A DNA stretch of 64,000 bases from Eubacteriales bacterium (GTDB lineage Bacteria > Bacillota > Clostridia > Eubacteriales > Anaerofustaceae): positions 1-64,000 of the forward strand of contig JAIKVR010000066.1 of NCBI GenBank assembly GCA_024685545.1, in the 5' to 3' direction. Position 1 is the first letter of the stretch. Each line of letters begins with the position of its first letter. The position numbers were made by a program, and so were the translations under genes. The notes under the pieces are model-generated. The model worked only from the letters and a program-made list of their open reading frames with translations, was not told the DNA's origin and ran no database searches. Shown in pieces: positions 39,280-48,196 of the stretch.

Positions 39280-39420
39280 TCCCATTCACCTTAAGGTGAG
39301 ATATGGAAAGGGGTAAGAACCCACGGGATGGCCACTGTGCGGCGCAAGCCAAGTCAGATACATAGGGGAACATTGCTTGTTGTACCGACTCTGCAACAGG
39401 GGAACTTTGCATTATCCATA
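39280..39420 (+). ncRNA. Candidate cobalamin riboswitch 3 (variant)
   Basis: AAGGTGAGATATGGAAAGGGGTAAGAACCCACGGGATGGCCACTGTGCGGCGCAAGCCAAGTCAGATAC retains core GCCACTGT and AAGTCAGA elements. Confidence 0.75.
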
Positions 39421-39430
39421 TGTACAAGAA

Positions 39431-39460
39431 TACCTCTGTTAGCGCAACGGAGGTGTTTTT
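39431..39460 (+). promoter_or_regulatory. Expression-platform hairpin (terminator and/or SD sequester) of riboswitch 3
   Basis: ACCTCtGTTagcgcAACgGAGGTgTTTTTT; 3' arm contains the SD (GGAGG) for the ATG at 39462. Confidence 0.7.
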
Positions 39461-39461
39461 T

Positions 39462-39611
39462 ATGAAATTCAAGGAAATGGACTTGTTCGCCTACCGCAAA
39501 AAGAAGCCCGGCGATTACAAGCCGCTGACTGCCGCTACACTCGCTGTAAATGAGCGCCGTTTTCTCAAAAAGAAAAAAGACAGGTCGAAGGAAGAGGATG
39601 AGCGCCTGTAG
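39462..39611 (+). CDS. Small basic protein of unknown function (49 aa)
   Basis: MKFKEMDLFAYRKKKPGDYKPLTAATLAVNERRFLKKKKDRSKEEDERL; strong SD GGAGG with suitable spacing, after riboswitch 3. Confidence 0.6.
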   Translation: MKFKEMDLFAYRKKKPGDYKPLTAATLAVNERRFLKKKKDRSKEEDERL

Positions 39612-39631
39612 TTAACGGCGCAGGCAGCAGG

Positions 39632-39925
39632 ATGACTCATAAGTACACCAAAAACGGCGGCCCACCTTCCGATTTGATTGAAAACCCAGATTATTCCCCT
39701 CAGCATCTGCCTGAGGAAAGGCGGAATAACGTACCTGTCAGTATTAAAGCCAAAAACGCAGGTCGCAGACATGCAGATCCGAAACCGTCTACCCTTAAGC
39801 ACCATAAGGCGGCGAATGATAAAAGCCGCAAAGCAAAACCGACGGACAGAAAGCGCATGACTTTTTTCAACAAGGATGGAAGCGTGACCAGGGTCGTGTT
39901 ATTCAATAATACGGAAGAACAGTGA
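39632..39925 (+). CDS. Small basic protein of unknown function (97 aa)
   Basis: MTHKYTKNGGPPSDLIENPDYSPQHLPEERRNNVPVS...; positioned between 39462-39611 and 39932-40795, same strand, 6-nt gap to the next gene. Confidence 0.5.
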   Translation: MTHKYTKNGGPPSDLIENPDYSPQHLPEERRNNVPVSIKAKNAGRRHADPKPSTLKHHKAANDKSRKAKPTDRKRMTFFNKDGSVTRVVLFNNTEEQ

Positions 39926-39931
39926 AGTGAG

Positions 39932-40795
39932 ATGAAACTAAGCGGTACATATACCTGGTTCGGATATCTGGAGCCTTTCGAAGACAAACTCAGGGCTATC
40001 CGTGATGCGGGCTTCAAAACGATATGCACATTCTGGACTCCGGAGATGGAAGATTCCGATGGCCCCAGAGCAGGCCAGCAGGAAACCGCGGACAGATACG
40101 GGCTCTATCTGGAACATGCGCATCTGGGTTATTACAGGGCTAATCTCCTCTGGGAGGACACCATGGACGGCAGTTCTGTAAGAGAGGGGTATATCGAAGA
40201 TATAAGACTGGCTGCAAAAGGCGATGTTAATACGCTTGTCATCCACCCATGCGAGATATATCCCCCTGATATGAACAGATATGATATCTTCAGAGACAAT
40301 ATGAAGAGGATCTCGGACGTGTGCGCGGATACCGGCGTAAGGCTAGCAGTGGAAAACCTGGGAGAGAACACTACCGTAAGGAAGATCATCAATGACCTTA
40401 AGGACAACCCGAACGTCGGACTGTGCTTCGATTCCGGACATAACAACGTGGCCGCAGGTGACTATTTCGACCTTTTGGACGAATTCAGAGATCGCATCTT
40501 CGCTACTCATATACATGACAACAACGGCATCAAGGATCTCCACCTTCTGCCTTACCACGAAGGCTGCTGCCTGAACTGGAAGCACTTTATCGATGCAGCC
40601 GATAAGACAGGTTTTGAAGGCTCGCTGATGCTGGAAGCCTGCTATCCGCTGGATTACGATAAATTCACAGGCGAGAATGATGAGGAATGGGCAGTACCTC
40701 CTTATCCGATGGAAGAGTGGCTCAAAGAAGCAAAGACTGCCTGTGACCGGATATATAGTGAAAGGAACGCTCTATTGTCTGGAGACTGTAAATAG
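39932..40795 (+). CDS. Sugar phosphate isomerase/epimerase family (AP2Ec-type TIM barrel) protein
   Basis: LAVENLGENTTVRKIINDL, VGLCFDSGHNNVAAGD, FATHIHDNNGIKDLHLLPYHEGCCLNWKHFID. Confidence 0.87.
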   Translation: MKLSGTYTWFGYLEPFEDKLRAIRDAGFKTICTFWTPEMEDSDGPRAGQQETADRYGLYLEHAHLGYYRANLLWEDTMDGSSVREGYIEDIRLAAKGDVNTLVIHPCEIYPPDMNRYDIFRDNMKRISDVCADTGVRLAVENLGENTTVRKIINDLKDNPNVGLCFDSGHNNVAAGDYFDLLDEFRDRIFATHIHDNNGIKDLHLLPYHEGCCLNWKHFIDAADKTGFEGSLMLEACYPLDYDKFTGENDEEWAVPPYPMEEWLKEAKTACDRIYSERNALLSGDCK

Positions 40796-40816
40796 TTTTG
40801 TATTTATATAAAGCAA

Positions 40817-40859
40817 AAATCCTTCCGGATCATTGAAAAGATCCAGAAGGAATTTTTTA
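40817..40859 (+). terminator. Intrinsic terminator
   Basis: AAATCCTTCcGGATCattgaaaaGATCCaGAAGGAATTTTTT. Confidence 0.8.
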
Positions 40860-40878
40860 TGACAAGAGTCAGAAATAT

Positions 40879-41478
40879 CTAATAATCCATCTTTTCCTCT
40901 TTTGGCTTACACATGTTTGCATTCTTTTCGTCTTCCTGTTTCGCACACAATGCCAGGAATCTGTCAGCCACTTCTTCTTCGGAAATTGAAGGGCCGCTTT
41001 CCATCCATGCGATGACGACGCTGAAAAAAGCCCCCGAATAGAAATAATCCCAAAGCTGGATTTCGAAAGGTTTATATGTCGCATCGTTGGCTTTAAGAAA
41101 AACGCGTGTTATGGTGTCGTACTGGTAATACGCGATGCCGGAGTAATAAGATGTAAGTATAGCTGTCCTGTTCTCATTGAAGAATCCGAACGCCCATACA
41201 ATAAAACTCCGTCTGCTGTCCGCGCCGCTTCTCCTTTTGGAGCTTTCCTCGCTGAACTTCTCCATGATGCGGTCGAAGCCGTAGATCAGTATATCCTCAA
41301 GGGAGGCGAAATTACGATAGAACGAAGCTCTGGCTACTTTAGCATACTTTATGAGCTCGGTGATCTTTATCTCATTGATCCTTTTTTCCTGCAGCAGATC
41401 TATGAGAGCGTGCGCCATCCTGTCCTTAACTTCCAGGTTCGATGCCTGCACCTTGTTGATTTCCCGAATATTCTTCAT
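40879..41478 (-). CDS. TetR/AcrR family transcriptional regulator
   Basis: N-terminal HTH ALIDLLQEKRINEIKITELIKYAKVARASFYRNFASLEDIL. Confidence 0.85.
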   Translation of the reverse strand: MKNIREINKVQASNLEVKDRMAHALIDLLQEKRINEIKITELIKYAKVARASFYRNFASLEDILIYGFDRIMEKFSEESSKRRSGADSRRSFIVWAFGFFNENRTAILTSYYSGIAYYQYDTITRVFLKANDATYKPFEIQLWDYFYSGAFFSVVIAWMESGPSISEEEVADRFLALCAKQEDEKNANMCKPKEEKMDY

Positions 41479-41595
41479 TATTATCCCCGGCATGTTAAAT
41501 GTGCCTCCGCAGGACGGCTGACAGTGAATCCGTCGCCTGCAGACGCAGAAAATCCATTATATAATGACCGGCTCTGAACGTCACCGGACAACAAT

Positions 41596-41625
41596 AAAGC
41601 GCCCCGGGCGGGGCGCTTATCTTAC
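41596..41625 (-). terminator. Terminator-like GC-rich hairpin between genes
   Basis: AAGCGCCCCgggcGGGGCGCTT close to the end of gltX. Confidence 0.55.
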
Positions 41626-41627
41626 TT

Positions 41628-43079
41628 TTACTGAAGTTTCCCGATCCCTATGTCTATACGTTGGAGAGAACTATCCTTACCGAGCACTTCCATTAGCTCG
41701 GTAGCTCCACCCGGAGTCACGGCAAGCCCGCTGACTGCCACTCTGACTGCCCACATCATAGCCCCGGCTTTCACTTCCATTTCCGCAGCCTTATCCTTTA
41801 GAACAGCATAAAGGGCATCATTGCTCCAGTCATCAAGATCTTCCAGCGTTTTCCTGACTTCCGTCAGCATCTTCAGGCAGCTTTCGGCTGTCGTCTTGTT
41901 CTTTTTATTTATGTAAAGGTCCGTATCATAATCGGGAAGCTCGAAGAAAAAGCTCACAGCTTCACTGATATCGGCCAGAGCACCGATCCTCGGCTGGATC
42001 AGTGAGAGGATCTTTCCGATCTTAGGGAAGGCCTTCTCCTCTTCCGTGAGGAAACCATCCGCCCTGCGTGCGAATTCCTCAGGGCTGAGCATGCGAATGT
42101 ATTCCCCGTTGAACCACAGAAGTTTGTTGTAATCGAATACGGCGGGAGATTTATTTATGCCGTCTATCGAGAACACTTCCTGCAGCTCTTTTAGCGTGAA
42201 GATCTCTTTGTTGGTGTCCTTGGGGCTCCATCCCAGGAAGGCGATGTAGTTTACGATCGCTTCAGGCAGATACCCCATCCCGCACAGATCCTGGAAGCTT
42301 ACAGCTCCGTGGCGCTTCGAGAGTTTGGAGACCGTGCCGTCCTCGTTCATTCCCATAAGAAGAGGCAGATGCACATAATTGGGCCTCGGCCAGCCGAATG
42401 CGTCATATAGCAGGGCATACTTCGGCGTAGATGAAAGATACTCGCTCCCTCTCACAACGTGGGTGACCCCCATGAGATAGTCGTCCACCACATGGGCAAA
42501 ATTATAAGTCGGATAACTGTCCGCCTTGAGCAGTATCTGGTCCGTGAGTTCCTTGTTGTCGACCGAGATCTCCCCGAATACCATATCTGCATAGGTGGTC
42601 CGCCCGGTCAAGGGCATCTTCTGACGTATGACGTAAGGGACCCCCGCGGCGAGCTTCGCTCTGATTTCTTCCTCCGGAAGATCTCGGCAATGGCCGTCGT
42701 AGCCTCCGCCAGACTGCTGTTCATGTAGGGACTCAAGTCTTTCCTTGTCACAGAAACAGTAGTACGCCTTGCCCTCGCTGACCAGTTTTTCCGCATATTT
42801 CTTGTATACAGGAAGCCTTTCGCTCTGGATATACGGGCCGTTCGGGCCTCCCTGTTCCGGTCCTTCGTCAACCGTAAGTCCGGCAATCTTCAGCGTGTCC
42901 AGTATGACCTCCACGCTGCCGGGAACGAGCCTCTGCCTGTCAGTATCCTCGATGCGGAGTATGAACTTACCTCCGTCTGCCTTGGCGATCAGCCAGGCGT
43001 AAAGGGCAGTCCTCAGATTACCTATATGCATATAGCCGGTCGGGCTTGGTGCGAATCTCGTTACGGTCATGTTATCCAT
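41628..43079 (-). CDS. gltX: Glutamate--tRNA ligase
   Basis: TRFAPSPTGYMHIGNLRTALYAWL (HIGH) and KLSKRHGAVS (KMSKS) motifs. Confidence 0.95.
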   Translation of the reverse strand: MDNMTVTRFAPSPTGYMHIGNLRTALYAWLIAKADGGKFILRIEDTDRQRLVPGSVEVILDTLKIAGLTVDEGPEQGGPNGPYIQSERLPVYKKYAEKLVSEGKAYYCFCDKERLESLHEQQSGGGYDGHCRDLPEEEIRAKLAAGVPYVIRQKMPLTGRTTYADMVFGEISVDNKELTDQILLKADSYPTYNFAHVVDDYLMGVTHVVRGSEYLSSTPKYALLYDAFGWPRPNYVHLPLLMGMNEDGTVSKLSKRHGAVSFQDLCGMGYLPEAIVNYIAFLGWSPKDTNKEIFTLKELQEVFSIDGINKSPAVFDYNKLLWFNGEYIRMLSPEEFARRADGFLTEEEKAFPKIGKILSLIQPRIGALADISEAVSFFFELPDYDTDLYINKKNKTTAESCLKMLTEVRKTLEDLDDWSNDALYAVLKDKAAEMEVKAGAMMWAVRVAVSGLAVTPGGATELMEVLGKDSSLQRIDIGIGKLQ

Positions 43080-43318
43080 ATCGTTACCTCGTAATATATA
43101 AAAGCGCATACGCGCTTTATTAATATAACATCATTTCAGATATGTTGCAACAGGAACAGGACATGCAGCCGGAAAGGATATGATTCATAAAATAATATAT
43201 AATTATTAATAATTATGCATAATAATTCCCTCGCAGCAGTGTATTATTAAAATTGAAAGAGTTGCCATCATAAAGCTGAGCAATAGGGAATGTCCCTTTC
43301 GGCATGAGGAGGAGGTCA

Positions 43319-44941
43319 ATGAGAACAACTGTATATTACAATGGGAAAATATACGTCGAAAAGGGCGTCTTCGCCCAGGCAATGGTCGTAAAGGATGAAT
43401 ACATAGATTTCGTAGGCACCGATGCCGAAGCACTTGCCTGCGCTTACGATGAGAAGGTCGATCTTGAAGGAAAGACCGTCATCCCCGGTTTCAACGATTC
43501 ACATATGCACCTGCTCTCTGTGGGAAGGCAGATGACCCGACCGAATATCTCTGTTTGCAGAAGCATCGGCGAACTCATCGACGTCTGCAGGAAATTCATA
43601 AGCAGCAACCCGGAAGTAACAAAGGGAGGACTGCACGCCATGGGCTGGAACCAGGACAACTTTACGGATGAAAAGCGCATGCCGACCAGAGAGGATATCG
43701 ATAAAATCTCAACAGATATTCCGATCGTACTGGAGAGGGTCTGCGGGCATATACTAGTCACTAACACTAAGGTCATTGAGATGCTGGGATTGGATGCGGA
43801 CAGTCCGCAGTACGAAGGCGGTGAGTTTTCCTTTGGGGAAGACGGCTATCCGGATGGGCTCTTCAGAGAGAATGCATGCGGACACGCAGAAAGCGTGCTG
43901 CCAAAAGCTTCTAAAGAGGAAATGAAAACAGCGCTGAAAGCTGCCGCAGCCTATGCTGTCTCCCACGGGTTGACGAGCGTGCAGTCAAATGACATTCATC
44001 TGGGAGAGAACGGCGAAGGCATCGAGACATACGAAGTTCTGAAGGAACTCCATAAAGACGGATTCCCGTTGCGCTATAGGGGGCAGGTCTGCTTCTCCAC
44101 ACCGGAGGTCTTCAGTGAATACATAAGCAAGGGCTTCTTCGGTGAGGAATACGAAGAGACCGACACCCTCACCTTCGGAGCACTCAAGCTGTTCAAGGAC
44201 GGGAGCCTTGGAGCAAGGACTGCGCTGCTTGAAGGAGAATACGCGGATGACCCGGGCAACAAAGGTATCGAGGCTATGAGCCCGGAGATCATGGACGAAT
44301 ATGTGCGCCGCGCGGCCGAAGCCGGAGTGACCGTATCTACCCACGTCATCGGAGACAAGGCAGCCGCAGATACACTGACCAGCTACGAAAAATACATGCC
44401 CGCAGGAGAAAACCCGCTGCGCCACAGCCTGATCCATTTCCAGATATCTGACATGCCGCTTATAGAAAGGGCAGCCAAGGACAGGGTGCCCATACAGTAC
44501 CAGCCGGTCTTCCTTGAATATGACCTTCATATCGTGGAGGACAGGGTCGGAACCGAACTGGCAAAGACTTCATACGCATATAAGACCGCAATGGAAGCCG
44601 GCTGTCTGATTTCCATGGGGACCGACAGTCCCGTGGAGGACTGCGACCCGATGAAGAACCTATTCTGCGCTGTCACGAGGAAGGATTACGGGCTTGCTCC
44701 CGATGGAGGATGGAACCCGGAGGAATGCCTGGACATTTCCGACGCAGTTGATGCCTACACTGTCGGAAGCGCCGCCTTTGAATTTGCCGAAAGCTGCAAG
44801 GGACGCATAAAAGCAGGTTTTCTCGCCGATTTTGCCGTGCTGGAAACGGATGTCTTCACCTGCCCGAAGGACGAGATAAAGGATATAGAAGTTGCCCTTA
44901 CCGTAATGAATGGCAAAGAGGTGTATAAGAAAAAAGATTAG
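43319..44941 (+). CDS. Amidohydrolase family protein (YtcJ-like)
   Basis: VIPGFNDSHMHLLSVG, VSTHVIGDKAA, GTDSPVEDCDPMKNLFCAVTRKD. Confidence 0.88.
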   Translation: MRTTVYYNGKIYVEKGVFAQAMVVKDEYIDFVGTDAEALACAYDEKVDLEGKTVIPGFNDSHMHLLSVGRQMTRPNISVCRSIGELIDVCRKFISSNPEVTKGGLHAMGWNQDNFTDEKRMPTREDIDKISTDIPIVLERVCGHILVTNTKVIEMLGLDADSPQYEGGEFSFGEDGYPDGLFRENACGHAESVLPKASKEEMKTALKAAAAYAVSHGLTSVQSNDIHLGENGEGIETYEVLKELHKDGFPLRYRGQVCFSTPEVFSEYISKGFFGEEYEETDTLTFGALKLFKDGSLGARTALLEGEYADDPGNKGIEAMSPEIMDEYVRRAAEAGVTVSTHVIGDKAAADTLTSYEKYMPAGENPLRHSLIHFQISDMPLIERAAKDRVPIQYQPVFLEYDLHIVEDRVGTELAKTSYAYKTAMEAGCLISMGTDSPVEDCDPMKNLFCAVTRKDYGLAPDGGWNPEECLDISDAVDAYTVGSAAFEFAESCKGRIKAGFLADFAVLETDVFTCPKDEIKDIEVALTVMNGKEVYKKKD

Positions 44942-45000
44942 CAGGGAAGAAGGAAAGAGAGAGCTGTCTAAAGCTATCTTCGATGAACTTCTAATCTCAC

Positions 45001-45038
45001 AGCCATCCGCTGCAGTATGCAGCGGATGGTCTTTTATT
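45001..45038 (+). terminator. Intrinsic terminator
   Basis: CCATCCGCTGCagtatGCAGCGGATGG TCTTTTATTT. Confidence 0.8.
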
Positions 45039-45079
45039 TCAATCAATTATTATTGACATATGTTCATAATTCTTTTATC

Positions 45080-45829
45080 ATGGAGCCTGAAAGGAAAGGA
45101 TCAGAGTTGACAAGACCAGTAAAGAAAAGGATAATCAGCGGCAGCCCGGAGATCAGGGATTTCCATCCAGGATCTTTCCGGAATGTCGAGAGCGTACGCA
45201 TGACCTATGAGGAATTCGAGACTATAAGGCAGCTCGACTACAAAGGCAGAACTCAGGAAGAATGCGCACAGGCAATGGGAGTATCCCGAACTACCGTCAC
45301 CAACATTTACAGGACAGCCCGTTCAAAGATTGCCGACTGCCTTGTCAACGGCTACATGCTCGTCATTGACGGAGGGAATTATATATTGAAGGCGAGAGAA
45401 AAGAAAGAAGTCCCTAATCCGGACCCAAAAAACAAGGAGGCAGGTATTATGAGAATCGCAGTGACTTATGACAACGGGGAGATATTCCAGCATTTCGGCA
45501 GAACAGAACGCTTTAAGATATACGATATAAAGGACACAGACGTCGTTTCTAGCGAGGAGATTGAAAACGGCGGTATGTCTCATGAAGATCTGATCGATCT
45601 TCTTAAGGGACATCAAGTCGATACTCTTATCTGCGGAGGCATAGGCGCAGGAGCCCAGAACAAACTGTCTGACGCAGGGATCAGACTGTATGGAGGAATA
45701 AACGGCAGTGCCGATAAAGCTGTCTGTCTGCTGCTTGAAGGGAAGCTCGTCCAGAATCCAGAGGCTGGCTGCGACCATCACAAAGATCACGATTGTGATA
45801 CTAATAATAAAAAAGCTGCTGAGCAATGA
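45080..45829 (+). CDS. DUF134 (UPF0251) DNA-binding domain plus dinitrogenase Fe-Mo cofactor-binding (NifX-like) domain protein
   Basis: HTH TQEECAQAMGVSRTTVTNIYRTAR; C-terminal MRIAVTYDNGEIFQHFGRTERFKIYDI...CGGIGAGAQNKLSDAGI. Confidence 0.85.
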   Translation: MEPERKGSELTRPVKKRIISGSPEIRDFHPGSFRNVESVRMTYEEFETIRQLDYKGRTQEECAQAMGVSRTTVTNIYRTARSKIADCLVNGYMLVIDGGNYILKAREKKEVPNPDPKNKEAGIMRIAVTYDNGEIFQHFGRTERFKIYDIKDTDVVSSEEIENGGMSHEDLIDLLKGHQVDTLICGGIGAGAQNKLSDAGIRLYGGINGSADKAVCLLLEGKLVQNPEAGCDHHKDHDCDTNNKKAAEQ

Positions 45830-46395
45830 ATAGCCGTTTTAGACTGATTGCCGATCTTTATTGCCAGTTCTTCAAAATAGGATCTTTTAATTTCGGCGGC
45901 GGGTATGCAATGCTGACGAAGATTGAGGATGTTTGCGTCAACAAAAAGAACTGGATCTCAAGGGAAGACATGATGGACATAACCGTCATCTCCCAGTCGA
46001 CACCCGGTCCGATCTTCGTTAAAAGTGCGACCTATATAGGATACAAGCAGGCGGGGATAGCCGGTGCAGTGGCCGCCAGCGGAGGTATGCTGACAACATC
46101 TTTCCTTCTCGTATTCCTGATCTCTACAGTTTTTGAAAACTTACTGGCCCTTCCTCTGGTCCGGAATATCTTCAGGGGGATACAGGCTTCCGTCGGCTAC
46201 CTGGTCCTTTCAGCCGGACTTTCGCTCAGGAAGCAAATGCCGGACAAATCGCAGCCTTTAGCCATAATGTATAGTTCCATGCTGGCTATGCTGGCAATAA
46301 ATATCCTCGGTCTGAGAATATCTGCAGCCGCAATTATGCTGGTATGCGGATGCATCCCTCTGTCGATGTCATTGATTCGGAAGGGGGCAAAGTAG
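45826..46395 (+). CDS. Chromate transporter (ChrA half-size protein 1)
   Basis: FFKIGSFNFGGGYAML and ISQSTPGPIFVKSATYIGYKQAG. Confidence 0.9.
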   Translation: MNSRFRLIADLYCQFFKIGSFNFGGGYAMLTKIEDVCVNKKNWISREDMMDITVISQSTPGPIFVKSATYIGYKQAGIAGAVAASGGMLTTSFLLVFLISTVFENLLALPLVRNIFRGIQASVGYLVLSAGLSLRKQMPDKSQPLAIMYSSMLAMLAINILGLRISAAAIMLVCGCIPLSMSLIRKGAK

Positions 46396-46962
46396 ATGAT
46401 TTATTTTCAACTGTTCTCAGCTTTTTTGCAGGTAGGGACTTTCGCATTCGGGGCGGCATACGGCGCAATTCCTCTGATAAGGGAACTTGTCATACGTTAC
46501 GGCTGGTTTACGGAGGAGACCTTTGCAAACTGGATCGCAATTTCGGAATCAATTCCCGGTCCGATAATTACCGAACTGGCATCATTCGTCGGGTATGATC
46601 AGGCAGGCGTACTTGGAGCTGTCGTCGCAACGGCAGCAGTGATACTGCCTTCCATCCTCATTGTTATCCTTTCACTGATTGCTTTCGAGAAGTTCGTAAA
46701 TAACAAATACTTCAACGCTTTTCTCAGCGGAGTCAGACCATGTGTCACCGACATGATCATGGCCACTGGTCTTCACATGATCATAAAGTACATCGGCGCG
46801 CTGTCGGATCTTTCCCACACAGATACCGGAGCCTTTGCAGTGACATGCATTCTGGGAGCGATAACAGCTCTGTACCGTCTCATTACGAAAAAATCCATCG
46901 ATGCCTACATGACGATAATCATCGGGGGCATACTCGGCGCGATAGTATATTCTGTCTTGTGA
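46396..46962 (+). CDS. Chromate transporter (ChrA half-size protein 2)
   Basis: FLQVGTFAFGAAYGAIPLI and ISESIPGPIITELASFVGYDQAG. Confidence 0.9.
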   Translation: MIYFQLFSAFLQVGTFAFGAAYGAIPLIRELVIRYGWFTEETFANWIAISESIPGPIITELASFVGYDQAGVLGAVVATAAVILPSILIVILSLIAFEKFVNNKYFNAFLSGVRPCVTDMIMATGLHMIIKYIGALSDLSHTDTGAFAVTCILGAITALYRLITKKSIDAYMTIIIGGILGAIVYSVL

Positions 46963-47020
46963 GAACACAGTATACACAGACAATAACAAATACAGCGCCT
47001 TTTTTTCCAGGCAAATGAAG

Positions 47021-47075
47021 ACAGAACGTATATGACCCCCGAAAGTCCAGCTTTTGGGGGTCATATACGTTCTGT
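47021..47075. terminator. Very long bidirectional terminator/palindrome between convergent genes
   Basis: ACAGAACGTATATGACCCCC...GGGGGTCATATACGTTCTGT, 20-bp perfect stem, extended by AAAG/CTTT, T tract after. Confidence 0.75.
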
Positions 47076-47078
47076 TTT

Positions 47079-48191
47079 TTATTTTAGAGCCAAGGTTCTT
47101 TCACAGTAAGCGCATCGATAGTGCCTCCCGTCTTCTGTAACAAAGATGGGCTCTGTTGACGGCTCTGAATACGTAATGCAGCGTTCGTTCTTGCATCTGT
47201 GCTTCTTCGCTTCCGGCTCGGGCAATCTGGCAGCGCGAGAAGCGAGCCCGATCTCCTTGCCTATAGGATCCTTTTGTGCTTCTTCCAGGAGCATTTTGAT
47301 CAATGCCATACGCATAGACCTTCCGTTGGCCACCTGTTTGAAATAACATGCCCTTTTGTCTTCATCCACTTCCGGTGCGATCTCATTGACCCTTGGGAGC
47401 GGATGCATGACTATGCAGTCGTCTTTTGCCGAAGCCATCAACGCACCGTTCAGTATAAAGCTATCCTTAAGTCTCCCATAAGCCGTCGGATCCTCGAAAC
47501 GCTCCTGCTGGATCCTCGTCATGTAGATCACATCAAGATCACCGATATGCTCTTCAAGGGACCGAGATTCGATATACTCCATATGATTCGGCGTGACCAC
47601 GGAGTCTATGACATACCGGGGCAGTGACAGTTCTTCTGGTGAGATCAGGACCAGCTTTATCCCGCTGTAGAGGGAAAATGCACTGATTAGCGAATGTACG
47701 GTGCGTCCATATTTGAGATCGCCTGCTACGCCTATGGTCAGATCTTCCATACGGCCCTTCTCGGTGCAGATGGTCATGAGGTCGGCTAAAGTCTGGGTAG
47801 GATGACCGTGTCCTCCGTCACCTGCGTTGATGACGGGCACTGTGCCTTTATCAGCCGCTGCAAGAGCGGCACCTTCCTTGGAATGCCTTATGGCGATGAT
47901 ATCTGCGTAGCAGCTGATGACCCTCGCCGTATCTATCACTGTCTCGCCCTTTTTGGCGGATGACGAAGATTCTGCATCCGCCATGGAAATGACGCCGCCG
48001 CCCAGAGAGAGCATCGCGGATTCAAAGCTCATCCTGGTCCTTGTCGACGGCTCGTAGAACAGTGTCGCCAGGATTTTGCCATCGCAGGCGTGTGAGTACT
48101 TTCCGGGGAATTTCCTTATATCAGACGCGGTATCGATCAGTTGCTGAAGTTCTTTCCGGTCTAAGTCCAGTATATCAAGCAGACTCTTCAT
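47079..48191 (-). CDS. pyrB: Aspartate carbamoyltransferase catalytic subunit with C-terminal PyrI-type zinc domain
   Basis: FYEPSTRTRMSFESAM, HPTQTLADL, MHPLPRVNEI; C-terminus CKNERC...CAYCE. Confidence 0.92.
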   Translation of the reverse strand: MKSLLDILDLDRKELQQLIDTASDIRKFPGKYSHACDGKILATLFYEPSTRTRMSFESAMLSLGGGVISMADAESSSSAKKGETVIDTARVISCYADIIAIRHSKEGAALAAADKGTVPVINAGDGGHGHPTQTLADLMTICTEKGRMEDLTIGVAGDLKYGRTVHSLISAFSLYSGIKLVLISPEELSLPRYVIDSVVTPNHMEYIESRSLEEHIGDLDVIYMTRIQQERFEDPTAYGRLKDSFILNGALMASAKDDCIVMHPLPRVNEIAPEVDEDKRACYFKQVANGRSMRMALIKMLLEEAQKDPIGKEIGLASRAARLPEPEAKKHRCKNERCITYSEPSTEPIFVTEDGRHYRCAYCERTLALK

Positions 48192-48196
48192 ATCAG

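Noticed and set aside
43098-43117. Hairpin AAAGCGCatacGCGCTTT upstream of gltX as a T-box or riboswitch
   Set aside because: No T-box sequence (GGGTGGNACCGCG-like) or other aptamer core found; probably an ordinary terminator or palindrome.
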